Below, one piece after another: positions 5,723-13,511 of a stretch of 23,942 nucleotides of DNA (position 1 is the first letter of the stretch; each line of letters begins with the position of its first letter). The notes below the pieces were generated by a model that saw only the letters and a list, made by a program, of their open reading frames with translations, was not told the DNA's origin and did not search any database. The translations under genes and the position numbers were made by a program. Location of the stretch: NCBI GenBank assembly GCA_947652855.1, contig CANTEO010000042.1, positions 1 to 23,942 of the forward strand, read 5' to 3'. The DNA is from an uncultured Roseburia sp. (lineage in GTDB: Bacteria > Bacillota > Clostridia > Lachnospirales > Lachnospiraceae).

Positions 5723-7018
5723 TCACTCTCCCTCAAACCTTACCCGAACCGAATTGGCATGGGCTGACAGCCCCTCACAATCCGCAAACTGCGCGATATC
5801 CTGATATGCCGGGGCAAGCGCCTCTTTGGAATAAGAAATGACGCTGGATTTTTTAATAAAGTCGTCCACGCCAAGCGGAGAGAAAAATTTCGCCGTCCCA
5901 TTCGTCGGAAGCACATGGTTTGGCCCCGCAAAATAATCCCCAAGCGGCTCCATGCTGTATTCCCCAAGAAAAATCGCCCCTGCGTTCTTTATTTTCATCA
6001 TCACCTCAAACGGATGCTCCGTGATAATTTCCAAATGCTCCGACGCAATCTCATTCGCCGCCGAAATGGCCTCGTCCATCGTTTCCGCAAGCAATATATA
6101 TCCATAATTATCAAGGGATTTTTGCATAATCTCTTTTCTGGAGAGGCGGGAGACAAGCCGGTCCACTTCTTCCGACACTTCCCCGGCAAGCGTCTCGCTC
6201 GTCGTAATTAAAATCGCGGAGGCCATCTCGTCATGCTCCGCCTGTGAAAGCAAATCCGCCGCCACGAACCGCGGGCTCGCCGTCTCGTCCGCCAGCACCA
6301 ATATCTCGCTCGGCCCCGCAATCGAGTCAATGCTGACATAGCCAAACACCGCTTTTTTGGCAAGCGCGACATAAATATTGCCCGGCCCCACAATCTTGTC
6401 CGCCTTGGGGATGCTCTCTGTGCCAAAGGCCATGGCCGCAATGGCCTGCGCCCCTCCAACCTTATAGATTTCATCCACCCCGGCCTCCTTCGCCGCGACT
6501 AACGCGGACGGATGCACCGTCCCGTCCGGCCCGGGGGGCGTCGTCATAATCACGCGGCCGACCCCGGCCACTTTCGCGGGAATGACGTTCATCAACACAG
6601 AAGATGGATACACGGCTTTCCCGCCGGGAACATATACGCCGACGTTTTCCAACGGCGTCACCTTCTGCCCCAAAAAGACGCCGCGCTCATCGCTGTCAAA
6701 CCAGCTATAGCGCCGCTGCTTCTCATGATAAGAGCGGATATTCTCTTTTGCCTTTCGAAGGGCAGGAAGCAGCTTCGGATCCGCCAAGCCATACGCCTCC
6801 TCTATCTCCTGCTCCGTCACCTTTACATTTTCCCGCGTAATGTCCGCCCCGTCAAACTGCTTTGTATAAGCAAACACCGCCTCATCCCGCCTGGCCCGAA
6901 CCTCGGCGATTATCTGGCTGACGCGCCCTTCCAGCTCCCCATAGTGGTTCGGGCTTCGTTTCAACAGCGTGTTCAAAATATCCTGCTTCGTCTGCCAATC
7001 CAGCTTTTGCGTCCTCAT
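5723..7018 (-). CDS. hisD: Histidinol dehydrogenase
   Basis: A 431-residue NAD-dependent enzyme that oxidises L-histidinol to L-histidine in the last two steps of the pathway. Conserved blocks in order are PLENVGVYVPGGKA, VGGAQAIAAMAFGTESIPKAD, KIVGPGNIYVALAKK, SIDSIAGPSEILVLAD, SQAEHDEMA (Gln and His metal ligands), SEHLEI (catalytic Glu-His), GPNHVLPT and EGLSAHANSVRVR (C-terminal His ligand). Length is normal. The start lies 1 base after the hisG stop, with GGGGGAA as ribosome site, so hisG and hisD are almost certainly co-translated. Confidence 0.97.
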   Translation of the reverse strand: MRTQKLDWQTKQDILNTLLKRSPNHYGELEGRVSQIIAEVRARRDEAVFAYTKQFDGADITRENVKVTEQEIEEAYGLADPKLLPALRKAKENIRSYHEKQRRYSWFDSDERGVFLGQKVTPLENVGVYVPGGKAVYPSSVLMNVIPAKVAGVGRVIMTTPPGPDGTVHPSALVAAKEAGVDEIYKVGGAQAIAAMAFGTESIPKADKIVGPGNIYVALAKKAVFGYVSIDSIAGPSEILVLADETASPRFVAADLLSQAEHDEMASAILITTSETLAGEVSEEVDRLVSRLSRKEIMQKSLDNYGYILLAETMDEAISAANEIASEHLEIITEHPFEVMMKIKNAGAIFLGEYSMEPLGDYFAGPNHVLPTNGTAKFFSPLGVDDFIKKSSVISYSKEALAPAYQDIAQFADCEGLSAHANSVRVRFEGE

Positions 7019-7019
7019 C

Positions 7020-7685
7020 TCATTCCCCCTGTTCCATGACTGACTTCAAATCCGAAATCAGCTTCGCGATCCGCTCATGCTCCATTTTCATGCTGACCTG
7101 ATTGACGGCCATCCTCGCGGACAGCGGGCAGACCTCCTCTAATACCAAAAGCCCGTTCTCCCTTAGCGTAGAGCCAGTCTCCACGATATCCACAATCACT
7201 TCTGAAAGGCCCACAATAGGGGCCAGCTCTATGGAGCCGTTCAATTTAATGATCTCCACCGTCTGATGCTTCTTATTGTAAAAATAATCCTTCGCGATCC
7301 TTGGGTACTTCGTAGCCACCCGGATCCGCTCATGGTGCGCCAGCAAATCCTTTGCATGGCCCGGCCCACAGACGCACATCTTACAGGCGCCAAAGCCCAA
7401 GTCAAGCACCTCGTAAATATTCCTGCCTTCCTCTAAAATCGTGTCTTTCCCGACCACGCCGATATCCGCCGCCCCGTACTCGACATACGTTGGCACGTCC
7501 GGCCCCTTTGCGAGGAAAAACCGAAGCTTTCGCTCTTCATTCGTGAAAATCAGCTTTCTGGTGCGCGTATCCTGCATCTCCTCACAGGTTATCCCGATTT
7601 TCTCAAACAACTCCAGCGTCTTATTCGCAAGCCTGCCCTTGCCAAGCGCAAATGTTAAATATCTGTCTTCCCTCATCTTCTCCAT
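7020..7685 (-). CDS. hisG: ATP phosphoribosyltransferase, short form (catalytic subunit)
   Basis: A 221-residue enzyme that joins ATP to PRPP, the first committed step of histidine synthesis. FALGKGRLANK opens the fold, VEYGAADIGVVGKDT lies mid-protein, and the PRPP-loop region EVIVDIVETGSTLRENGL is clear. It ends soon after this, without the roughly 80-residue regulatory domain of long HisG. Short-form enzymes work as a complex with HisZ, a histidyl-tRNA-synthetase-like protein usually encoded next door; no intact hisZ is present here. The start is uncertain between ATG 7685 and ATG 7676, since neither has a well-spaced ribosome site. The gene follows the broken nuclease-like gene by 68 bases. 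No promoter or T-box leader was found upstream. Confidence 0.95.
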   Translation of the reverse strand: MEKMREDRYLTFALGKGRLANKTLELFEKIGITCEEMQDTRTRKLIFTNEERKLRFFLAKGPDVPTYVEYGAADIGVVGKDTILEEGRNIYEVLDLGFGACKMCVCGPGHAKDLLAHHERIRVATKYPRIAKDYFYNKKHQTVEIIKLNGSIELAPIVGLSEVIVDIVETGSTLRENGLLVLEEVCPLSARMAVNQVSMKMEHERIAKLISDLKSVMEQGE

Positions 7686-7753
7686 CCTTCTGCTGCTGTC
7701 TCTCTATTTCGTCCAGCCTTGCAAGGCCAAAGCCCAATCCAAGGCGCAATCGT

Positions 7754-8368
7754 CTATTTTTCTATGTAAGCCCCCGTCAGCCTGCCGTCCGCGCCCCTCT
7801 CCATCTGTATCGGAATATGCAAAAAAGGAATGCGCGTTCCAAAATTCAATCCAAAGCGCATGCCACTCCATTCCTCTTCCATCCGAAACAAAGGCTCTCC
7901 GGATTTCAGCCGCCGGGCAGACGGCATCGTCTCAAGAGGACGAAACTCCACCTTCTCAAAAGTCGTGTACATAACGGTTTCTGAAACGGAAAGCGCAAGC
8001 ATTCCTGCCAGCGCCAAAGCCAAAAGGTAGCTGGCGCGAAATTTCCCCTTTACTTCCACCCATTTCCGTTCCCCGACGCTGCTTTTCATCTCAATCAAAT
8101 GCAGCTTCACGCTTCCGTCCCGCTTTCGCTCAAATATCATATGATCCACTCTTTTGTACATCGCGTTCGCCGGTAGAAAAAAATGCAGCTCCGTCTATTT
8201 CTTATCCAGATTCGCGATGCACAGATTCTCTTTGGAACACAGCTTTACGCGCAGCTCGCTTTTCCCAGACTCTTCCTCTTCCGTCAACACAACCGTGCTT
8301 TCTGCATTCTCTATAAAGCCAGGCTCCATCAACTGGCGCATGATAAATTTTCTTTCGTCCTCTCCCAT
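7754..8368 (-). pseudogene. Nuclease-like partner of the ATPase, interrupted by one in-frame TAG
   Basis: Two open segments lie in one frame: 57 codons (8368-8198), a TAG at 8195-8197, 11 further sense codons, then 135 codons from the ATG at 8161. Read through, they give one 204-residue protein, and the junction (NLDKK-stop-TELHFFLPANAMYKRVDH) reads like continuous protein. The second part has RVDHMIFE then LHLIEMKSSV, a D...ExK arrangement like a PD-(D/E)xK nuclease core. Other parts are KWVEVKGKFRASYLLA, a hydrophobic helix and MYTTFEKVEF. The first segment has a good AGGAG site overlapping the end of the ATPase gene, with a 4-base gap. The second has no visible ribosome site, so it is probably little translated. 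TAG also ends other genes here, so routine readthrough is unlikely. Recent nonsense mutation is the simplest reading; a sequencing error is possible. Confidence 0.65.
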
Positions 8369-8372
8369 GCCG

Positions 8373-9728
8373 TCACTCCTGAATGGCGTATGCCTCATCC
8401 ATGATCCGATCCAGCGCGTCATTGAAGGTGGGGACTGCAAAGCCATTCCTGCCGCAAGGCAATTCCTCCACCTTGGCCGTCCCATCGTCCTCTGCCGTAA
8501 GCTGATATACCTTCACGTCGTCCGGGGAGAGGATATCGTCCTTACTATAGCCAAATCTCCTACAGAGATCCTCCCTGTCTTCCCGAAATGACAGCCGGAT
8601 CATGTTATTGATATGCTGTAAAATCAAGTCGCTGTGCGTCGTCACCGTCATGCCTATCCCTGCATTCACCAACTGACAGAGGACTCTTGCCATCCTTTGC
8701 TGCAGCTTGGGGTGCAGGCACATCTCCGGCTCCTCATAAAACAAGCCTTTTATGCCTTTTCTGTGCTTTAGCAGCAATATTAAAGGCGCAAGCTCTGTCA
8801 CGACGGCAGAAACGACCCGAAGCGGCATCCCCTTTTCACTGCCCAAAGGGCGGTAGGACACTTCCCGGTTCGGCTGCATTTTAAGCGCAACTGTGCCGTC
8901 CGCCATGCCGCGCTCCAGATATTCCACAATTCCCTGAAGCGCCTCCTCTCCCGCCCGCTCCGAAGACAGCTCATTGATGACATTCAAAAATTGATTAATG
9001 GGCCGGATAAAAGGAGTAAGCGCCTCCTGCTCCGTGCTTACGTTAAAAGCCCGCTCCCGGCCGGCCTTATTTACCAAATCTTTCGTCAACAGAAAGCCTG
9101 TACGGGAAGCCGGGAGGTAGATATTCTGATAAAAGCCATCTATCTCATCTGGCGCGGCGTCCAACAGGCATGCAAAGGCCATCTGTATCAAAAACCAGCA
9201 AACGTCGTCTGTGATCTTTTCCATTCCTGCATTCTCTTTAGAAAACATCATTCCATATCCGTTAAGCTCCCCAACTTCAAGCATAATGCCCCGCGAATTC
9301 CCCATGCACACAAAGCGCAATGGCGTATTTTCTATCTCCGTCAACAGGATTTGCAGCTCCTTTATGCGTACGTCCGCGCTGTTAAAAATCTTTCGAATCA
9401 ACTCATCCTTCTTCTGATCCAGCCTCTCCGAAAGAACCGCCTGCAAATGGCCCGCCATTCCTCCAATCACAGTCAGGCGGCTCCCCTCTTTTAAGGCGGC
9501 ATTGGCATGCTCCCTGACCCAATGGATCAGCTCCTGCTCTATCTCCGTCCTTTTCTCCGGCAGCTCCCCGATCAAAGCAGGAATCCCCAGATTTTGTATC
9601 CCCCAAAGCAGAGACATCAGATAGCTCTTCCCGCTGTTATTGTCTCCGACAAAAAGCGTAAGCGGGGCCGCCTCTATTTCTGCGCATTTTATTTTTCCAT
9701 ATCCCACTGCCTTAAGCTTAAAACGCAT
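8373..9728 (-). CDS. AAA/OLD-like ABC-type ATPase (defence-type module)
   Basis: A 451-residue SMC/RecF-type ATPase. Walker A is GDNNSGKS at about residues 28-35, right after a short N-terminal strand set (FKLKAVGYGKIKCAEIE), as in AAA_15/AAA_21 proteins. Walker B with catalytic glutamates is LFYEEPEMCLHP at 329-340, and the H-loop-like TTHSDL is at 363-368. The middle (about 70-290) is a poorly conserved helical insert. No Toprim domain is visible at the C-terminus, so it is not a canonical OLD nuclease. The ATG at 9728 is chosen because AAGGAGG lies 11 bases upstream and the likely promoter lies inside any longer reading. The downstream nuclease-like gene starts 4 bases after its stop, so the two form a pair. 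Such pairs often act in phage or plasmid defence; that role is inferred. Confidence 0.85.
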   Translation of the reverse strand: MRFKLKAVGYGKIKCAEIEAAPLTLFVGDNNSGKSYLMSLLWGIQNLGIPALIGELPEKRTEIEQELIHWVREHANAALKEGSRLTVIGGMAGHLQAVLSERLDQKKDELIRKIFNSADVRIKELQILLTEIENTPLRFVCMGNSRGIMLEVGELNGYGMMFSKENAGMEKITDDVCWFLIQMAFACLLDAAPDEIDGFYQNIYLPASRTGFLLTKDLVNKAGRERAFNVSTEQEALTPFIRPINQFLNVINELSSERAGEEALQGIVEYLERGMADGTVALKMQPNREVSYRPLGSEKGMPLRVVSAVVTELAPLILLLKHRKGIKGLFYEEPEMCLHPKLQQRMARVLCQLVNAGIGMTVTTHSDLILQHINNMIRLSFREDREDLCRRFGYSKDDILSPDDVKVYQLTAEDDGTAKVEELPCGRNGFAVPTFNDALDRIMDEAYAIQE

Positions 9729-9767
9729 CCTTTCACCCGCCTCCTTACGCCGTCTCATTCGTTTCTT

Positions 9768-9796
9768 ATGATAGCTCATTTGGAAAATGAAATCAA
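9768..9796 (-). promoter_or_regulatory. Sigma-A-type promoter for the ATPase module
   Basis: On the minus strand TTGATT (9796-9791) is followed after 17 bases by TATCAT (9773-9768), 39 bases before the chosen start codon at 9728. The -10 box falls inside the in-frame extension of the ATPase, which argues for the shorter start. A small hairpin, ATTCGG/CCGAAT at 9820-9836, stands just upstream and may end the DUF4303 transcript weakly. Confidence 0.6.
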
Positions 9797-9866
9797 TTCT
9801 TTTTTCAAGTTACAGGAGAATTCGGCCACACCGAATCAAAATCGCGGCGATCCCTCTTCGGCCCGC

Positions 9867-10469
9867 CTATCCGTTGAAAATTTCTGCCCAAGCCTTAAAC
9901 TGCCCATACTGTTCCGCCGTGTTCAGCCGCCGGGCGGAGGCGTCCTCAATTTCCGATGCCTGGCTGTCGTCAGACATGGAGATGAAGCAGACCGTCTCCG
10001 GTTCAAAGACGCCCTCGTTCCGCAGCGCCTCGAAGGCAAGCGTCACTGTCTCCAGAAACTGCTCCTGGAACTTCTCATGAATCTCGTCGTCCGCATCTAA
10101 GAGGGCCTCCTCCTGATCGTAAAGCTGCTGGCTGACCTGATTTAGCCCGCTGTCCGTCCCATCCGAGTAGGCCCACTCGTCGGGGACAAAACGGCTTAAG
10201 CTAACAGAGCCGTCCGCCACCCGACCCACCAGCTCCTCGGGCCAGTATTCCCGCAGCATTGCCAGCCGCTTTGGCGCCTGATCCGCTTTGTCCCGCTTCG
10301 CCAATGCCTCCTCGGTGTTCACTGCCAAAAAAAGGGTAACGCAGTCGCTGTCGGTAACCAGGGCCGCGCCGTAGATGCGCTCCTTCCCCATCTCCTTTCG
10401 AATCTTCTCCATTTCGCGCCGCACCGCCTCCTTGATGTCGGTCTGTAAGCCTAAGAAAAATTGTTCCAT
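9867..10469 (-). CDS. DUF4303-family protein, unknown function
   Basis: A 200-residue soluble, acidic protein. Its layout (MEQFFLGLQTDIKEAVRREM, YGAALVTDSDCVTLFLAVNTEE, then WAYSDG and an SMSDDS block near the C-terminus) matches the DUF4303 group, whose function is unknown to me. Related proteins are often found beside polymorphic toxin or immunity genes, but no toxin is next to it here. There is no signal peptide or membrane segment. The ATG at 10469 is preferred: it follows AAAGGTGG and lies a sensible distance below a strong promoter. The frame stays open to 10607 but that part overlaps the promoter. It is probably transcribed on its own. Confidence 0.75.
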   Translation of the reverse strand: MEQFFLGLQTDIKEAVRREMEKIRKEMGKERIYGAALVTDSDCVTLFLAVNTEEALAKRDKADQAPKRLAMLREYWPEELVGRVADGSVSLSRFVPDEWAYSDGTDSGLNQVSQQLYDQEEALLDADDEIHEKFQEQFLETVTLAFEALRNEGVFEPETVCFISMSDDSQASEIEDASARRLNTAEQYGQFKAWAEIFNG

Positions 10470-10501
10470 TCCCAATGCCCCACCTTTCTTTTTATGGGCA
10501 A

Positions 10502-10530
10502 AGTATACCATCATCGCAGATGACTTGCAA
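10502..10530 (-). promoter_or_regulatory. Strong sigma-A-type promoter of the DUF4303 gene
   Basis: On the minus strand TTGCAA (10530-10525) and TATACT (10507-10502) are separated by exactly 17 bases. The start codon follows 32 bases after the -10 box. This is one of the clearest promoters in the window and shows that the gene is independent of the upstream cysNC transcript. Confidence 0.7.
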
Positions 10531-10588
10531 TCCTCATGGGCAAAATTATGGAAAGCGACGCAGAACCCGGCCGCTTTCCTTTGAAAGC

Positions 10589-10626
10589 AAGCAGGGCTGA
10601 CGCGCAAACTGCGCTCAGCCCTGCTT
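10589..10626 (-). terminator. Hairpin terminator downstream of cysNC
   Basis: AAGCAGGGCTGA (10589-10600) pairs perfectly with TCAGCCCTGCTT (10615-10626) over 12 bp, with an inner GCGC/GCGC extension. It lies 6 bases past the cysNC stop codon and just before the DUF4303 promoter. The T tract after it on the minus strand is weak, so termination may be partial. Confidence 0.7.
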
Positions 10627-10632
10627 CACCCT

Positions 10633-12465
10633 TTATTTTTCCAAATACTTTAAGATCCCCTGCAATACGACGTTCACGCACTCTTCCACGCTCTTCCCTT
10701 CCGTATCGACCACGATATCCGGCCGTTCCGGCTTCTCATAGGGGCTTGTGATGCCGGTGAAGTCAAATATCTTCCCGGCGCGGGCCGCCTTATAAAGGCC
10801 CTTCACGTCACGCCGCTCACATTCCTCCAAAGGCGTGCTCACGTACACCTCAATGAAATTCCCGCCAATGATTTCCTTCGCCCGCCTTCTGTCCTTGCGG
10901 TATGGGGAGATAAATGAAGTCAGGACAATTAAGCCCGCGTCATTCATCAGCTTTGACACCTCTGCGATCCTTCGGATATTCTCAATCCGGTCCTTCTCTC
11001 CAAAGCCCAAGTTTTTATTCAGGCCCATGCGGACATTGTCCCCATCCAACAGCATCGTGTGTTTGCCCATGGAGAACAGGCGCTTCTCCAATGCGTTCGC
11101 GATCGTCGATTTCCCGGATCCGGAAAGCCCCGTCATCCAAATAGTAGCCGCCTTCTGGTTCAGCTGGCCCTCGCGCAATTCCTTTGTGACGTCCATATTG
11201 TGCCAGGTAAGGTTGTTTTCCTTTGAAATGTCATGCACCGCCACGCCGCACGCCGCCGTCATGTTCGTGATGCGGTCAATTAAAATCAACGAGCCAAGAT
11301 CCTTATTGCTGGAAAACTCATCAAACACAATCTTGCTCCCCACCGAAATCTCACAGAACGCAATCTCATTTTTCGTAATCGCGTCCGTCTTCACATGAGC
11401 CCCGGAATTGACGTCTATCTTATATTTAATGCCCATCACCGTAGCCGGAACCTGCTGCGTGCCAATCTCCAAAAGGAAATTCTTCCCAGCCACAAGGCTA
11501 TTGTCGTCCATCCACAAAATCGAAGCCGCAAACATAGAGCCGACCTTCAGCTCATAATTCTTCTCCAATACGCAGCCCCTGGAAACGTCAATCTCCGTAT
11601 CCAAAGAAATCGTGACAGCGTGACCCTTTCCGCTCTCCTGCACAGCCTGATCCCCGTCCAGGATAGAGGCCACCTTCGCCTTCTCCCCGCTTGGCAGTAC
11701 CGTAATCTCATCCCCCACCGCGACCCGGCCGGACGCAATCTGCCCCTGGAACCCGCGGAACGTGCGGTCTGGCCGGCAAACCCTCTGAACCGGCATGGAA
11801 AAATTCTTATTCCCGCCTTCCTCTGAAACATCCACGTTCTCTAAATAAGACAGCAGCGTCTTGCTATGATACCACGGCATCTGCTTCGATTTTTCCGTGA
11901 CATTGTCTCCCTTGGTCGCCGATAAGGGAATGATTTTGATGCTTTCATAGTGAAACTCCGCCATCAAAAGCTTAATGTCCTTTTCAATCTCACAAAAGCG
12001 GCTTTGCTGATATCCGACCAAATCCATCTTATTGACTGCAAAGACGAAATGCTTAATCCCCATCAAATTGCAGATCCTGGCATGGCGCTTGGTCTGAATC
12101 AAAACTCCCTGGCTGGCGTCCACCAAGATGACGCAAAGCGACGCAAACGACGCGCCGACCGCCATATTCCTCGTGTACTCCTCATGCCCCGGCGTGTCCG
12201 CGACGATAAAGCTCCTGTGCTCCGTCGTGAAATACCGATAGGCGACGTCGATGGTGATCCCCTGCTCACGCTCTGCCATCAGCCCGTCCAAAAGCAGGGA
12301 ATAGTCAATGTCCCCGCCCGTGCTGCCCACTTTAGAGTCCAGCTCCAGCGCACGCTCCTGATCCGCGAACAGAAGCTTTGCGTCGTACAGCATATGGCCA
12401 ATCAAAGTGGACTTCCCGTCATCCACGCTCCCGCAGGTAATAAATTTCAATAAGTCATTCTTCAT
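10633..12465 (-). CDS. cysNC: Fused sulfate adenylyltransferase GTPase subunit / APS kinase
   Basis: A 610-residue bifunctional protein for sulfate activation in the cytoplasm. Residues 1-420 are CysN, an EF-Tu-like GTPase that drives APS formation with CysD. Its motifs are G1 GSVDDGKST (12-20), AEREQGITIDVAYRYF (64-79), DTPGHEEY (90-97) and NKMD (145-148). Residues 435-610 are CysC, the APS kinase making PAPS, with Walker A GLSGSGKST (446-454), LDGDNVRMGLNKNLGF (473-488) and SFISPYRKDRR (517-527). NodQ has the same fusion. The start codon directly abuts the cysD stop, so translation is coupled. PAPS can be reduced for cysteine or used by sulfotransferases; no reductase, sulfotransferase or sulfate transporter is nearby. 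Confidence 0.96.
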   Translation of the reverse strand: MKNDLLKFITCGSVDDGKSTLIGHMLYDAKLLFADQERALELDSKVGSTGGDIDYSLLLDGLMAEREQGITIDVAYRYFTTEHRSFIVADTPGHEEYTRNMAVGASFASLCVILVDASQGVLIQTKRHARICNLMGIKHFVFAVNKMDLVGYQQSRFCEIEKDIKLLMAEFHYESIKIIPLSATKGDNVTEKSKQMPWYHSKTLLSYLENVDVSEEGGNKNFSMPVQRVCRPDRTFRGFQGQIASGRVAVGDEITVLPSGEKAKVASILDGDQAVQESGKGHAVTISLDTEIDVSRGCVLEKNYELKVGSMFAASILWMDDNSLVAGKNFLLEIGTQQVPATVMGIKYKIDVNSGAHVKTDAITKNEIAFCEISVGSKIVFDEFSSNKDLGSLILIDRITNMTAACGVAVHDISKENNLTWHNMDVTKELREGQLNQKAATIWMTGLSGSGKSTIANALEKRLFSMGKHTMLLDGDNVRMGLNKNLGFGEKDRIENIRRIAEVSKLMNDAGLIVLTSFISPYRKDRRRAKEIIGGNFIEVYVSTPLEECERRDVKGLYKAARAGKIFDFTGITSPYEKPERPDIVVDTEGKSVEECVNVVLQGILKYLEK

Positions 12466-13359
12466 CTAAAAATACCCCTCACGCTTTCTCTTTTCCATGC
12501 TGGAAGCCCCGCCGTCAGAGTCGATGATGCGGCTTGTCCGCTCCGACTCCACAGAGGCCAGTGTCTCCTCTATAATCTCATCCAACGTCCCCGCCTCTGA
12601 CTCCACGCCGCCCGTCAGCGGATAGCAGCCCAACGTCCGAAAACGCACCATTTTCTTCTCCGGCTCCTCGCCCGGCAAAAGCTTCATCCTGTCGTCATCC
12701 ACCATAATCAGGTTTCCGTTCCGGCTCACGACGGGCCTGACTGCCGCAAAATAAAGGGACACAATCGGGATCTCCTCCCGTTTGATGTACTGCCAGATGT
12801 CCTTTTCCGTCCAGTTGGAAAGCGGGAACACCCGAATGCTCTCCCCTTTGTTGATTTTCGTATTGAACAATTTCCACATCTCCGGCCTCTGGTTCTTGGG
12901 ATCCCAGGCGTGATGCTCGTCCCGGAACGAAAAAATCCGCTCCTTGGCGCGGGACTTCTCCTCATCCCTCCTGCCCCCTCCAAACGCCGCGGTAAAGCCA
13001 TACTTGTCCAGCGCCTGCTTTAGGGCCTGCGTCTTCATGATGTCCGTGTAAGCGGAGCCATGCTCAAACGGATTGATGCCCTGAGAGACGCCTTCCTCGT
13101 TGATATACTCAAGCATCTCAATCCCAAGCTCCTTCGCCGTGCGGTCCCTAAACTCAATCATTTCTTTGAATTTCCAGGTCGTGTTGACGTGCAGGAACGG
13201 GAAAGGCGGCTTCTCCGGGTAAAACGCCTTCATCGCCAGCCGAAGCATCACCGACGAGTCCTTCCCGATGGAATACAGCATCACCGGCTTCTCGCACTGC
13301 GCCGCAACCTCACGCATAATATATATGGCTTCTGCCTCTAATTCATCTAAATGATCCAT
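12466..13359 (-). CDS. cysD: Sulfate adenylyltransferase subunit 2
   Basis: A 297-residue PP-loop ATP pyrophosphatase-fold enzyme that adenylates sulfate to APS together with CysN. The PP-loop appears as SIGKDS at residues 30-35. FLHVNTTWKFKEM, AFGGGRRDEEKSRAKERIFSFRD and VFPLSNWTEKDIWQYI are typical CysD blocks, and RTLGCYPLTG lies near the C-terminus. The ATG at 13359 is chosen because AAAGGAG lies 7 bases upstream; an ATG 8 codons earlier has no such site. The upstream stretch 13384-13440 is AT-rich and probably holds the promoter, but no pair of boxes stands out. It forms a two-gene operon with cysNC. Confidence 0.96.
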   Translation of the reverse strand: MDHLDELEAEAIYIMREVAAQCEKPVMLYSIGKDSSVMLRLAMKAFYPEKPPFPFLHVNTTWKFKEMIEFRDRTAKELGIEMLEYINEEGVSQGINPFEHGSAYTDIMKTQALKQALDKYGFTAAFGGGRRDEEKSRAKERIFSFRDEHHAWDPKNQRPEMWKLFNTKINKGESIRVFPLSNWTEKDIWQYIKREEIPIVSLYFAAVRPVVSRNGNLIMVDDDRMKLLPGEEPEKKMVRFRTLGCYPLTGGVESEAGTLDEIIEETLASVESERTSRIIDSDGGASSMEKRKREGYF

Positions 13360-13511
13360 TCTACTCTCCTTTGTATCTGTCAAATTAACACTATTATTTA
13401 CATTTTATGAAAGAAATATTAAAACTACATGAAAAGGAAGATTCTGGCGCTCCCTGTCAGTCCGTTCCCTCCTGCGGCGAGCGCCTGCGACGGCCCCAAA
13501 AGGCTTGGCGC

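Noticed and set aside
7686..7753. T-box or histidine leader upstream of hisG
   Set aside because: The gap is only 68 bases, with no specifier stem, no T-box consensus and no His-rich leader peptide.
8195..8197. TAG as pyrrolysine or programmed readthrough codon
   Set aside because: TAG ends other genes here (for example cysD and hisIE), and no readthrough element or Pyl context is visible; a nonsense mutation is simpler.
13384..13511. Terminator after the ABC exporter gene
   Set aside because: Only a 4-bp stem with TTTT and a 7-bp stem with a very long loop could be drawn; neither is convincing.
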